Below are positions 45,551 through 57,879 of a stretch of 64,000 nt of DNA, one piece after another. Location: the NCBI GenBank assembly GCA_047967505.1, contig CM106538.1; one strand, 5' to 3'. This DNA comes from Dipteris shenzhenensis. Lineage: Eukaryota > Polypodiophyta > Polypodiopsida > Gleicheniales. Under the pieces are notes generated by a model. It had not been told where the DNA came from, did not search any database, and worked only from the letters and a program-made list of their open reading frames with translations. The first letter of the stretch is position 1, and the number at the start of each line of letters is the position of its first letter. The translations under genes were made by a program, and so were the position numbers.

Positions 45551-45690
45551 ATTTTTTGAGTGGAGATGGAGAGTGAATAGTTTTGTATTGTTCCTTGCAA
45601 AATGTGTAAGCAATACTAATTTTTTGTGAAGTGGAGATGGGGAGTCGTAGTTTTGGTTTGTGTCTTGCAAAATATATTAGCAATGTCATC
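45551..45690. repeat. Tandem duplication, about 68-bp unit
   Basis: Copies begin ATTTTTTG at 45551 and 45619 and share TGGAGATGG, TAGTTTTG and CTTGCAAAAT. Confidence 0.8.
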
Positions 45691-45835
45691 TTTTTAGGTG
45701 TAAAAAATGGCAAAGCCTTTAACTTATATAGTTTGAATTAAGCATCACCTCTTGTTAATAGAACTAGAGAAGGGGGAAAAAAAACCTATTCCTCCCCTTA
45801 TGGTGCATGTTCTCCCAACTAAAGGGTATCCTAAC

Positions 45836-45925
45836 TTGTGTTAAGTAGATTCTATACATTCAAATTGGATTAGCCAAGAGTTGTGTTGAGTAGACTCTAT
45901 ACATTCAAATTAAATTAGCCAAGAC
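45836..45925. repeat. Tandem duplication, 45-bp unit
   Basis: Copies begin TTGTGTT at 45836 and 45881 and share CTATACATTCAAATT and TTAGCCAAGA. Confidence 0.9.
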
Positions 45926-46341
45926 TTGTTGGACTTATGATGAGGTCAAGGGGTTGAACTAAACACAAGCTACAAATTGGTGCTTAATATAGGCTTAGAA
46001 AATTCTATAGTAATAGTACCATCTTTAGCAAAGTTATGTTTCCCCCTCATTTGAGTGCTATCCAAACACACTTTGTTGTATTAGCATAATCAATGTGAAC
46101 AATACATAATTATCTATCATTTGCTCATAATATGTTTGCCTCTTTAAAACTATGTTCTTCATTGTAGTTGGGTTTTCTTTACTTATGCACATGCACCATA
46201 CAAAAGATCGATGTCACTAAAAAAGAACCTATCTTCTTTTATCTAATGATATGCCACTTGATTCATATCTCATCGTATAAAATTACATAAAAGCAAAGCT
46301 TGGTTTGAATCTTTGGTGAGCTTTGAAGTTCCATAGGAGTC

Positions 46342-46359
46342 AACTACATGAATGCATCA
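46342..46359. repeat. LINE TSD, left (18 bp)
   Basis: AACTACATGAATGCATCA, identical to 48805-48822; the adjacent bases differ on both sides. Confidence 0.93.
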
Positions 46360-48804
46360 GCATGGTGATTGGCCTCCAATCACCGATCTGATGCGGCTTT
46401 GCCTTTTGCTTCATGAGACCCACATCGGCAGTGAGGGAGCCCAACTCTATGGACTTGTTGGTTAGATCTTCCCCAATCAATCCCAAAATAATTGCCTCTC
46501 TTAGGATCAAGGATATCTACGCCAGCATAGTGGATAATGAGCCAAATGGGTTTGCAAAAGGCAGGGACATTTGAAAACATCCTCAATGTGTCAACAGTGA
46601 CCGACTACACGGAGTACTCAGCTCAGAAAGCCATCTTCTTCTCGGCTTTGATCTAGATAAAGCTTATAATCGCGTTTGGTGGGACTGTTTGTTGGCTGTG
46701 ATGGAGAAACTTGGGCTAGGCATCGGATTTCTGAGAATTGTTGATTGCCTCTTTGGGAACGCCTCGGCAATCTTGTGCATCAATGGGGGCACGGTGGGCA
46801 ATTTTCCACTATGGAGATCGGTAAGGCAGGGGTTTCCTCTTGCTCCTGTGATGTTTTCTATTGGCACAGTTCCTCTAATGCAAATGATTAAAAGGGCAGC
46901 TTAGAAGGGGCTAATCCACGAGGTTGATTTACTAGAAGGGGGTCCGTTTCTTGTTCAACTATTCGTGGATGACATCCTAGCCAGCTTCGTAGAAGATGAA
47001 TCTAATGTGAGAAACCTTTTGCAAATCCTCCAAAGCTTTTGCCTCGCCTCATGCTTGGTTACAAGCTGGAACAAAACCTTTGCTATCCGGTTGGACCATG
47101 TTCCACCACCGGTGTGGCTTGAGCAACTTCAAGTGTAGATTCTCCTTTGAGGTAACGTCATAAGATACCTAGGGGCCCCCATCGGACTAAGCTTGAACTT
47201 ACGCCAAAGGTTTGATTGGTTTCAAGGAAAATTTGAGGAGATGGCAAGGACTCAGCATTGGGTGGGATGCCAAAGTGATCATAGTCCAACACATTCTTGC
47301 AGCCACAACAACCTACATGGCTTTAATCTGGAATTTCAAGAAGTCGCACTGGAACAAGATTGAGCAACTGTTTAGGAGTTTTGTGTGGATGGAGGAAGTA
47401 GGAAAAATGAGGATGCACAATATTCCTTGGGAGCCACTCAAGGCTATTTGGGCCTCCCCGACATCAAAAGAAAAAACATCTCCCTGATAGCCAAATGGTT
47501 CCCTAGACTGCTAGAGAAGCAAGCCCCTTGGATTGATATTACCAAAGAGTTCATTTCCAAGGGTAGAGGTAAAGGAGTGGGTGCTTGGAAAGAGATCACA
47601 TGGTACGACAAGATGTTCTCTCAATTTCCACTTTCTATCGTTGGGTCTGATTTACTTGTAGGTATCGTTGCAGCCTTGAAAGAATGCATGGGGTGCATGT
47701 CTTGGAAAGACCGAAGGGGTTTAAGAGGGGACACACGCCTCATGGAAAACATCTTGTGGAGCTCACACCCGAGGAAGGGGGGAGAGCCCTCTTCATTCGT
47801 GCACGTAATGTTTCCAAGAAAGGAATTCAAATCTGGCGTGACCTCTAGGACACCCTAAAGGGTGATTGGCTTCTGCTACAAAAGCTACGCCTGAAGTTTC
47901 CTCTCAACGATGGGGAGGCTGACTTGATCCAAGTAGTGATCGGGACAGCACCCCGATTGGTGGCCAGCAAACACCTATCCATCATTAGACTGGAAAGCTA
48001 GCCAATGGCTAGTAGGGAAGCAATGCGTTCGCAAAATCTCATCCAAATCAATCTATGGCTGTCTGATGCAAGAAAGCACGGTAGTCTAGGAGCTGAACCG
48101 AAAATGGATGCTGAGGAGAGGCAGAGCGTGGTGGAAGGATAGGTTCAAAGGAATATGAAAGGTTTGCGTCATAGGGAAAGCGAGCTTTTTGATGTGAAGG
48201 ATCAGTGGTGGCTGCCTCTCCGAGGGAAGCTCGCAAAGTGGTTTGCAGTCAACCCTTGTTGTCTGTTGTGTGGAAATCAACAGAAGTGGCCCGCCATCTA
48301 ATGTGGAGTTGTATGGTGACTAGGAGCGTATGGCTTAGGGTAGAAGCGGCCATTAGAGACTTGGGGCTGATGTCAAAATGCCACTTAGGCTCACAATGGA
48401 AACCTATTCTCATGGGAGATACATCCCGATTTTTGTATATGCTAGTAGCATGTTGGCCGTACTTGAGAGCTGCAATATGTATGGCGGTTTGGGAAGTGAG
48501 GAACAAGATTGCCTTCCAACACGGAGTCCCATTGGGCCATAGGGAATCACTCATTCTGGCCCCGATTAAAAATAACCTCAAGGATATGAGCTAGATTACA
48601 CAGCATCAAAACCCACTAGTAAGTAGATACCTTTTGGTAGTCCGGTCCTGCATAAGAAATGGGCTTTGACCCAACTCCTTGCAGCACGGGCCGAGCATAG
48701 CTAGCTGATAGCCGGCCCATTTTTGTAATTGTCATATTTTTTGCTAGGCTGACTACCCCTATAATATAAGTTGCTATTTTCTTTAATTAAAAAAAATAAA
48801 AAAA
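46360..48804 (+). mobile_element. 5'-truncated LINE insertion with poly(A) tail and 18-bp TSD
   Basis: Flanked by perfect 18-bp copies of AACTACATGAATGCATCA (46342-46359, 48805-48822) and ending in an A-rich tail (about 48783-48804). It begins inside the RT finger region (DWPPIT). It then reads NGFAKGRDI, FDLDKAYNRVWW and VRQGFPLAPVMFS, the QLFVDDILAS catalytic box near 46955, RYLGAPIGL, and a zf-RVT region (CCLLCG..RHLMWSC near 48260). Short frameshifts and stops are present, but long open stretches remain. These are the marks of target-primed reverse transcription that stopped early. Confidence 0.92.
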
Positions 48805-48822
48805 AACTACATGAATGCATCA
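48805..48822. repeat. LINE TSD, right (18 bp)
   Basis: Follows the A-rich tail directly; partner of 46342-46359. Confidence 0.93.
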
Positions 48823-50170
48823 AGTTGCCTTAACTCAGCCATGTACACTAAAGATACTAATTATTGCTACAAAATAATTTGCATAATCAATACAAGAACT
48901 AATGTGTTCCTAAATATGCCTTTGTGAGGTAAACTAATGTTTTGTGAAAGTAAGGTATGCTATTAGCTTAAAAACTCACCACATGCAAGTCTCCTTCATG
49001 ATGAGGTAAAATATAAATTCGGACGTGATGAATGCTCTTTAATAAAAGAGCATGTTAGAAAAAAAAATGTAAGAGCATTTTGGTGCCCAAACTTGTGACA
49101 AAAATGAAATACATTCTATGTCACGGAGGGATATAATGTTGGCCTCACTTATGCCTAATTCTTTTTTAAACGCCCCATGGGAGTTTGCAATATGAGATTA
49201 AATAATTTTGTGAAGGACCCACCATCAAAAAATTAGAGAGAATAGCTTCTTTCCCCATTCTTTCAAATTTTCCTTCTTAAAATGTATTGCAAAGGGGCTT
49301 TTAAAAAATTTGAATCCGATAAGCTTCATCTTATGTGTATTTAAAATAAGGGACTCTTCATTTTGCCACTTGGAGGGAAGAAGACAATTGGTCAAAGTTC
49401 CCAAGTGCCAATCGCCTTGCCACTTTATTGAAGTCCACAAAGCACCATTTTATCAATGTAAAAGGACCATATCTCATGCCTTGCTTTCGTCCCTTCCCAT
49501 CCTCTTGTTGCACTACTTAACTAATTCTTGAATATGATCGATGTAGGCCCCCATAGATGCTTTGTTGCTTTCGTAGTCCATGCATCTATTGAAATTATAT
49601 TTTAAATGGAAAGGAATAAAAAAGAGATGAATGCCTAAGGAGTCATCATGCCATAAGCATATAGGTTTGCAAAAGGGAAAAAACCATAAAACTTAGAAAA
49701 ATGCATGTTTTCATCCTACAAAGGTTGCTGGACTCAAGAAGTTGTTCATGGCATTGTCTTTTTATATTAAAAGGCTTCCATACTTTATGGGATTTAGTTT
49801 TGAAAACCTTGTAGTTAGACCGACATGACATGCATGAGAATTGTCAAAATACATGGGATCCTTCTTACCTTAGTTTATGTTATAAATGGAGCTAGTACCA
49901 ATTGTAGTGACTGGATTAAAACATGATTATGTTAAGTTATAGTCCCAATGAATATTTAAAGGGAAGGGGCATAAAATATTTTGGCGATAATATATATGCA
50001 ATGAATGCCATTTTTATAGAGCAAGAGTAACATTGTATAACCTTGCATGAAAAAACGTGCATCACAACTTGCAAGTGTCACCTTTTAAGAAGGTGGACCT
50101 TTCAACAATCGTTCAACAACTACTCCAACTCTCAATCACTTCAACAACTTCTGAGTGTCTTGTAATCAAG

Positions 50171-50352
50171 CTAGTGAGCTTGCCTCTAAGAGTTTAGGGA
50201 ATGGTGATAGCTTGAAGCCCATAGATTGGTATTATCATTATTAGGGAGAAGACACTAGTCCTAGTGAGCCTATCTCTAAGAGTTTAGGGAATGGTGATAG
50301 CTTGAAGCCCATAGATTGGTATTATCATTTTATAAGGGAGAAGACACTAGTA
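50171..50352. repeat. Tandem duplication, 90-bp unit
   Basis: Copies begin CTAGTGAGC at 50171 and 50261. They are nearly identical across CTCTAAGAGTTTAGGGAATG and CCATAGATTGGTATTATCAT, so this is the youngest of the tandem duplications seen. Confidence 0.95.
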
Positions 50353-50899
50353 CTTATTATAACGTACTTATCACATTGCTTTTGCCCAATTATGAAGCTC
50401 AAGGGGCTATAGTGGATGAGGTAAAGGCAATTGGGATTGCAAGATGATGGTGACAAGCAAGTATAACTATACAGGTCTATAAAAGTCCAAAAACAAGAAG
50501 TATAACTAAGATATTGTTTGACTAGATGTTTGTTGAAGCCATAAAGTAAATCCAGTTAAGGAAGGTTGGTGAGGGTGGACGAGCACCTTCGAGGAGATGT
50601 GGAAAGCTACATTCAACATTGGGTGTTGGAGAATGGTGGAGTGATGTGGAGTATGCAATAGAGAAGGTGAGGTTCAAATTACAAGAAGGTGCATGTGGGA
50701 AGTGATAGGATCGAGTATATTTCCCATTAATGTAGTTGGTGTAGCAAGAATCCCTTTGTAAAGCTCACGACTCTTGGTTGCCCGATCCTTTCAAGCTAGT
50801 TGGTCTTTTCAAGGAAAGAGACACTAGCAAAATACTTGAACAATTGTTCAAACGTCTTTCATAGTTCATGCATGCTTACTCTTGTGTGGGGGGGTGCCT

Positions 50900-50906
<7 letters not shown>

Positions 50907-50980
<74 letters not shown>
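50907..50980. repeat. (GA)n microsatellite
   Basis: Long GA run with one phase slip near 50960. Confidence 0.95.
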
Positions 50981-50981
<1 letters not shown>

Positions 50982-51012
50982 TTATAATTGAATTATATGC
51001 ATAAATATGTAA

Positions 51013-51033
51013 CACACACACACACACACACAC
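51013..51033. repeat. (AC)n microsatellite
   Basis: Short ACACAC run. Confidence 0.9.
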
Positions 51034-51587
51034 GAGCAATCCGCTCTAAAGGGTTGCTTCAAATAAGATTAGACGTTCCCCTATGTGGTTTAATATTACA
51101 AGGGGGCACAAGGTGCCAAGAGCATTGCCCTTTTCTAAAGAGACCCGCTCAAAAGTTGGGCATAAAGTGTGCATTGCAAACAAAAACTCAAGAGTAGAAC
51201 TTGAGTTCTTAAGAATGACCCCTAGCAAAATGTTACAACTCCAACGCCCTCTAAGAAGTGCTAGGCCAAGGCATAGGCGTGGATGTTTAGTAGTGGGGGG
51301 AAAAAAGCTGAGTGAGCCAGTTTCCTGTTGAATGGTAATGAAACTGGCAAATATGAAATTTCAACTGGAAATTGACTAGTAACATAAGTAAACAAGGTGA
51401 ATGACATGCAATCATTCATAAGGCTTGCCCAAGATAAAAAAAGTAAACAAAAAGGAATCCACTGGAAATGGTGTGGAGGAAGACTCGAGGAAATAAAGGG
51501 GAGAGAGGGAGAGAGAGAGAGAAGGGAGGGTGTGGGAGAAAAGGTGGAGATTCTCCTGTAAGAAGACTTGAGGAGATAAAGAAGGGA

Positions 51588-51589
<2 letters not shown>

Positions 51590-51628
<39 letters not shown>

Positions 51629-51630
51629 TC
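51590..51630. repeat. (GA)n microsatellite, within a purine-rich zone
   Basis: GA run inside a longer GA/GGA-rich zone from about 51490. Confidence 0.9.
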
Positions 51631-51779
51631 AACCACTTTAAAGTCTGCATTGAAGTCCAATGAAGAAAAAAATGTACTTCCAAACAATTCAAGAAATGCC
51701 TAATTTTGCTTTGCCAAAATTGCAAGGCTACCCAAAGGCAGGCCAAAAACCTAAAATTCTAACTAGTTGACTATAAGCC

Positions 51780-53200
51780 AACGAGCCAATTTGGAAATTT
51801 TCCGAGACCGTAGTCATTTGTGTGGAGTGATATGTAGGACCAGCGGTTCGGTTCCTGTGGGCGTAAGTTCACAGCATGTGAACGTAAGCCCAGGTTTGAA
51901 AAGTGCGAAAAGGGGGTCATGCGCTAATATTTGGAGGGATGAAGCGACGCGGGGCTTGCAACGTGGCATGGATTGATAGGCGGTGATGAGAAGTCTATAA
52001 CGGGGCAGAAAAACAGGAGCCCCACGTGGGCGCCACGGCGGCGGTGGCCCAAATGATGGGATTGGGGGTGGCGCGAACATGGTCTCTGACACACCAATGC
52101 ATGGATGTACATCAAGGCTGGTGAAGGCATGGGCCATGGGGGGGCGCGGGTGCCCAAATCATTGATGGATGGACAAGCCCTCAAGACCGTCGGCATCTCA
52201 TCATGAAGCGCGTGGGGAGATGGGGATGATGGGCACCGGATCATGGGTGGTCATCCATCATGATGCATGGGTTGGCTGGCCCATACACTACGGCCTACCC
52301 GCAGCCTCCTCGTACGGATGGTGGAGAGTGAGGTGGAGGCCAGTGAGGGGGTGGCACGTGGAGGATGAGGTGGCGGGGGCTAGGGAAACCGGGAGCGCCG
52401 GTGGCGGGGAGAAGGGATAGAGTGGGGTCGACCGGCTGGAGCCGGTAGGAGGAGCGGCCTACAGCGGGTGACGCGGTTCCCTGAGTAGGGGTAGTGTCTG
52501 GTTGTCTGGCTGTCTGGCTGTCTGCTGGCTTAGCGACTGATTGATTAGTATTTATTATGAGCTCGATTAGCTGTGAGCTGCCTTTCTCTCTGATCTGATC
52601 TGACACTCAGAGGTCTGGCTATGGCGGACCTCACAGTCTCCTCCCCCATCATCATCTCACCATCATCCCCTTCGCATTCCTGAATCAATGCCCCCTTCTT
52701 TGGCTTCTTGCTGCCTCCCTGCACTTTCTTCGTAGCCTCCCCCGAACCTCTGCCCATTTGCTTTCCTGCTCCCCATCCCCCCCATCACGCTCATTTGCTC
52801 GCGCGCCTCTCCTTCCCAAGTTCTCAGCTCCCCTCCCCTTCTGCTCCCTGCGATCCAGCAGAATTCTCACCCCGGCATTGTACACCGGCTCTTTACCTGG
52901 GTTGGAGAAGCCCCAGCCGGCGTGACGAAGCTCAAAGACCTTGTTCGCCACAGCCCCCTAACGTTGAAACCCAGCGTCAAAAGCGATGCGCGAATCTTTA
53001 GTCGTTCATGGATGACCAAGCTTCGATCGTTCATATCAAGGTCGCATTGGGGATATTTAACTTTCGGTGTACGACGAGATCTCGCAAGCAGGAGGAACAT
53101 AGGCCGGATTGTTGCCCATTTGCCCAAATGCAAGCTTGGAAGGTAGAAACAGGCCCTGCCGATTTCCTGTGAAGCAACCAAGTAGATCTGCATGATCTAT
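51780..53200. other. GC-rich stretch, no gene recognised
   Basis: Base composition changes sharply to GC-rich, with many CpG and a short CTGTCTGG-type run near 52496-52535. Open frames on both strands are proline/arginine-rich and look like translated GC-rich noncoding DNA. It could be the promoter and leader region of a gene such as the ARF 4.6 kb downstream, but I cannot show a link. Confidence 0.35.
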
Positions 53201-54690
53201 TTCTCAAACCAGAAACGAATATTACAGCTTTCGGCCTCTGGATGCCCTGGTCGTGACGTTTCGCTTCTGGAAAGTTTTGCATCTCAGCGAGGAAGCGGAC
53301 TCAACGCATTGGGCAGTAGAGCAATGCGGTTATGATGCCACTTTTAGTGTTACACATAGTGGTCATCTGTCGATCTTAGCCACTGGGCTCCAGTTTTCCA
53401 TAGAATCAACGTGCAAACCATGGAAGGTAACTCGTGTTCGGATTTCTCCCTGCATCTTGCCGTATTACTTTTTTTGGTGACCTACACTTCAACTTACCTG
53501 CCGGGAGGGCGGAGTCACTTTCGTAGGTGCCCAATTTATCGAGTTTGTAGATAGTATGCTATTAACAGAGGCACAAAGGAGCCCTGGGGTCCCAGTTGTT
53601 ACAAAATTTGTAAGGACTTGAACCATCGTTATATTTACAGGGCAATTTTTATAATTTGCAAAAGTGTGGGGGCTTGAAGCACCTTTTGGCTGGAAGGCTA
53701 AGTGCAAGCTGGTTTGACCTCGTTAGTGGCTGTCCCTCGTATCCATTCGTCTTCAGACAAAATAATTGGAAAAATGTTTGTTATGCAAGGCCTAGACGCT
53801 GGCTCCGACTCTTGATGGGTATCTTTTGGAAATCAACGAGAGAGTACACAATTTGGAGGCGGGGGGGAGATTCTGTCTTTGAGCATTCTGTGTATGACGC
53901 TAGTGAGGAGACGTGGGGTAATACACAAGGTCTACCTTGTAGCCCTCGATGAGTATATTTCCATGGATAACACGGTGGAATATTACATTTTTTTGCGAGG
54001 TGATCGAGAGACTATGAGAGAGAGAGAGAGAGAGAGAGTTCAACTTCAACATACACGAAGGCATAACGCCAGACATAAACAAAGGGTTACAATCTGCTTC
54101 AACAAAATGCCATGCTAAAAGCGAAATGTGGCTGTATTTCCTAATGGAAGTTATGAGAGGCTACGCCATACAAACGAAGCTGACGTTGCAAGCTGTCCCA
54201 ATGAGATTTACAAGAGACTGTTATATAGTGTTAAGTTATGCTTGCCTTGCCGTCCTAAGAATGCAAACATTTCTGGAAGTGCTACTCTAGGCATCTTATT
54301 CTGGGTAGTATTCTGTCAGGCTATGATGTCAAACTTGTAAGGGCTATTCTTTGCTATGAGTAAACTAAATTACAGATTCAGGTGAAAAGTAAGGAAAGTG
54401 GATGTAGAGCTTATCATATGTGCAACACAATAGATGTGAGTTGTAGGGTACAATGCCTACTTGCATAATCGAAGAAAATTAAAAAACAGCTAGGCTGAAA
54501 GCTGACTTCCTTATTGGCTGAGTAAACCAGTTGCAATCCCCTTGGCTGAGACAGCGTAACAATTAAGCCATAGTCCTTCAAAGAAGATGACTAGGCTACA
54601 ATGCAGAAAGATAGACTGGAATTGTTGAAGACTTTATGTACAAAGACGCTAGAGCTTTTGGAGAAGGAATCTATCCTCGTGACTCTTGTG
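53201..54690. other. Intergenic stretch, no gene recognised
   Basis: Short unconnected frames, including a (GA)n run near 54015-54039. No known domain seen. Confidence 0.45.
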
Positions 54691-55096
54691 AACTGAACTG
54701 CACTTCAAAAGGGGATTCTTGTGTTTTCTTAGATCTTTAGAGGTTGATATATACGATAAACGTGAACAACCTGAATATAGTGGTTTACACATTATAAAAA
54801 TGCCTCACATTGACTCAAACATTTCTGATTTGGCAAAATATGGAGTCATTTCTTCCCAATTCCATAGATTTTCCCGCCTTTGTACAGCTAAGGAGTCTTT
54901 TATCACTCATTGTAGTAATTTGATCACTTTACTATTACACAAGAGGTATAATCCAAGGAAAATAATGAAAAAAGTTCGCACATTCTTAGATATGAAGTCT
55001 TTTATCTATGGTGTTTCGGCCTTAGGTTTGTTTAGAATGATTGAACTTAAGCTGAAAACAAAAAGCGGGGAGCTGAATAGCCCGTTTTTCTTTTAG
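54690..55096 (+). pseudogene. Penelope-like reverse-transcriptase fragment (C-terminal part)
   Basis: An open frame of about 125 codons reads LEVDIYDKREQPEYSGLHII, then MPHIDSNISDLAKYGVISSQ, a FHRFSRLC segment and LLLHKRYNPRKIMKKVRTFL. The P-H-x-x-S-N / Y-G-V-x-x-S-Q-x-H-R-F / KxY arrangement resembles the thumb end of Penelope-like or telomerase-related retroelement RT. No catalytic palm, GIY-YIG domain or terminal repeat was found. The family call is from pattern memory and moderate at best. Confidence 0.5.
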
Positions 55097-55210
55097 TTTC
55101 AAAAGAGAGTTTGTTTGAGTATACTTGTGCTTTCTAAGTTAGAAATGTATTTTTGCCTCTTTGCAGAAACGAGACATAAGTGTAAAGTGCCTTTTAACTT
55201 TTTATGTTTT

Positions 55211-55215
<5 letters not shown>

Positions 55216-55249
<34 letters not shown>
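55216..55249. repeat. (GA)n microsatellite
   Basis: Uninterrupted AG run following ATAAG. Confidence 0.95.
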
Positions 55250-55250
<1 letters not shown>

Positions 55251-56055
55251 CTAGTTTTTTGGAAGTTTTTGTTTCTTGACTTGCTTGTTTATTTTTGCTT
55301 AAGTCACCTGCTTCGTTTCTTCTTTATTTCTTGTTTTCATTCTGTTTTGTTTATTTGACGTATTTTAGCAAGCACTAGGTTTGCCCAAGAGACTCCGCGG
55401 GTCTTTAGAAACCCAGTATAGCTGCTTATGCTTGGGCACTGATGACGACATAAGTGTTGCTTTGCTTGCTAAGTATGTCTTCCTTTTGCTTTTCATAAAA
55501 GTTTTTGTTTACCTCTTTTTTCTTCTCTTTCATTTTCTCTTTTATTTTCTTTGTAGATTTTTGATCTTTAGAACAACAAAAAATTCTAAATTTGTATGAT
55601 TGGACTTATTCTAGTCTTACAAAGGTATATATGGAATTGTTGAAAATGGATTATTGCCTATTCATGTCTTGAGGCTCTGTATTTGAGATAAACCACATTG
55701 GTTTTATTGTGCCATGTTATGATTAAATTTTGTTTTGAAGTTGTTGCGTATGCAATAAGTAGGGAGGGGTTGTGAGAGTTTGAGGTAAAGAGGAAAATTG
55801 GCTGCATCGAAGGGCTGTCTAGGAGCAGGATAGGGCCCTGGATGTGGACTGAGGTGCTGGCAGCAGCAGGCCTACAAGGGCAGCACATAGGGCAGCGAAC
55901 AAGGGCTGCCAGGGCCAACATATAGGCCCTGCAGGTGGCAACAGGAGGGGATCTGAAAATAAGGCATGCCGGCCCTTTATGGATTGAAGTAGGGACCCCA
56001 GGGCTATGCGCATTTGATACATCTTGGTTTTCAGAACAGCCCCACAAAAACAACA
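55250..56055. other. Intergenic stretch, T-rich then purine-rich
   Basis: T-rich DNA to about 55600, then ordinary sequence with CAG/GCAGCAG-rich segments near 55855-55940. No gene recognised. Confidence 0.45.
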
Positions 56056-56059
56056 CTTC

Positions 56060-56890
56060 ATTTCCGGAAGTGTGGAGCAGATTTGCTCATTTTGATTCTT
56101 TATGTAGATGACATGCTTATCACTGGGCCATCTACAGAGCCTTTAAGGCTGATTTGGAGAAATCTTTTGCCATGACAGATATGGGTCAGTTGCATTATAT
56201 CCAGTTTGCTCGTGGCATTATGATGAGCTAGTTTAAGTATATTGGACAGCTCTTGCATCGCTTTCAGTTCAAGGATTGGAAGCCGATTTCGACACCTTTG
56301 GAGCCTGGCTTTTGTTTTTTGTCAGAGCATGGGAGTGATCCATTCATTTGATGGCACTCTTTATCAGCAGGCTGTTGGTTGCTTGATTTATCCGTTCCTT
56401 GAAGTGCACGTATCATTTGGGGCTTCTCTATGATGATAAGTCTTCATTGGTCATGGATGGTTTTGAAGAGTGAGTAGGCCATTTGTTACAACACAATGGT
56501 GTCACATAGTGGCAACTGTTTCATGCTCAGGGGTTCATGCATATCATGGTTCAACAAGAAGCAGCCTACCTTTAGTTATGAGGCTGATACACGGCAGCTT
56601 TTATAGCTACCGTGGAGTGCGTTCGGCTTTGTGCATCACTTGCAAATCTTGATGTCAGCCATACATCTTCTACGACCATCTACACTGACAGCTAAAGTGC
56701 CTTGGCTATTGTGTGAAATCCTCTTTCATGTGCGTACTAAGCACATAGAGATTGTGGAGACATACAGCTGTCCTATGTTCCGATAGAGGACAACTTTGCA
56801 TATCTCTTCACAAAGGCTCTACTGCAACCCAAGTTTGAAGCTTTTCGGCAAGCTTCACACTTGGTACTTTTTGTTACGTGATTCTGCTAA
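56060..56890 (+). pseudogene. Ty1/copia RT-RNase H relict
   Basis: Reads LILYVDDMLITG at about 56090 (catalytic YVDD), then, across frames, FAMTDMGQLHY, YIGQLLHRFQFKDWKPIS, LYQQAVGCLIY and a KHIEI segment. The terminal tract, KFEAFR in the TKAL context, is near 56810-56850. All of this is the order of copia RT into RNase H. Frameshifts occur about every 50-100 bp. A different copia family from that at 24-37 kb. Confidence 0.8.
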
Positions 56891-56986
56891 CCTTGTACTA
56901 TCATAGGTTGCTATATTCATCACGGATGAACATGAGTATTCTTGGGACGTTTCTAGGGTACTTCAGCCATACTATGGAGGGGAGTT

Positions 56987-57240
56987 TGTTGCCACTTTCT
57001 TTGGTATGAGCCATATAGGCTAGTTAAGACAGTTGGTACAGTTAATACTAGTTCTATCTAGGGTTCGTACACTTAGGACATTTAGTCCTAAGTTAGGCCT
57101 ACTATATAGGCCACACATATACTTTCACTCTCATCAATTCTTGCAAGTACTCTTTGAGCTTTCTCCTTCCATTGCACTCCACTGCTTCACTCGACAACCA
57201 TGACATTCCATTATGCATAAATGTTGCATTTTGTAGGTTT
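56987..57240 (+). repeat. 3' LTR of the copia relict (right end uncertain)
   Basis: A polypurine tract, ATGGAGGGGAG (about 56973-56985), precedes TGTTGCCACTTTC. A TATA-like CTATATAGG lies near 57109. I could not set the right end. Confidence 0.6.
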
Positions 57241-57845
57241 TCTGAGAGTTGTGCCTTGTAGAAATCAGCAAAGGCATGGGAGATGCCTCCATCCAGGGAT
57301 GCCTCCGTCTTAGGGATGCCTCCGTCTAAGGGCAGACAGTGAGGATATTGACTTACTGGTTTTACCAGATGACAGGCAACAAAATGTCTAAAATTGGATT
57401 ATGGTAGATTCAATCAAGTGGCAAGCTTGAAGGCTCAACTTGGAAGGAAAAGGCCCTACGACCACTGACGATCTCCATCCAGCTATCTTTGTACGATGGT
57501 ATAAAGCACAATTCCATGGGCAGGTGGCAGGGCCCAATAGGCTTAGATTGATCTGGGCGGAAGTTTGATGAACATTCAATAGCTTATTATAATATTTAAC
57601 GACAACACACTGTTAAGTTGGAGTAGTATCTTACTGGTTATGAGTAACCGCTGCAGCTAAGCAGTCTACTGCTGTTTTTCTCTCCTTAGCATTCTGGTTG
57701 CATCATTACTATAAGTTCACTGCAACTCCTATCTGTAGCAGGACGGTTTTGCCTACATAGTATGCCGAAAGAACTGCAGGACTGCCTCTCCCCAATCTAT
57801 AGGAGGATGGACAAGGGAAGTACATTTAGCGTCTAGTATATTTGT

Positions 57846-57879
57846 ATGCAGAAGTCAAGTCTAGCAATTGGAGGTGCAG
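57846..57879 (+). CDS. ARF: ARF exon 1 (predicted)
   Basis: Encodes [11 protein letters not shown] plus one base of a Gly codon. It is short, as first ARF exons often are. The donor G/GTGATT is only moderately good. Confidence 0.55.

Larger units (their letters stand above)
44100..46341. other. AT-rich intergenic stretch with short tandem duplications
   Basis: No recognisable gene. Contains the two duplications listed at 45551 and 45836. Confidence 0.6.
48823..51780. other. AT-rich intergenic stretch with microsatellites
   Basis: No gene recognised. Serine/leucine-rich minus-strand frames near 51261-51746 are translations of GA-repeat DNA. Confidence 0.6.
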
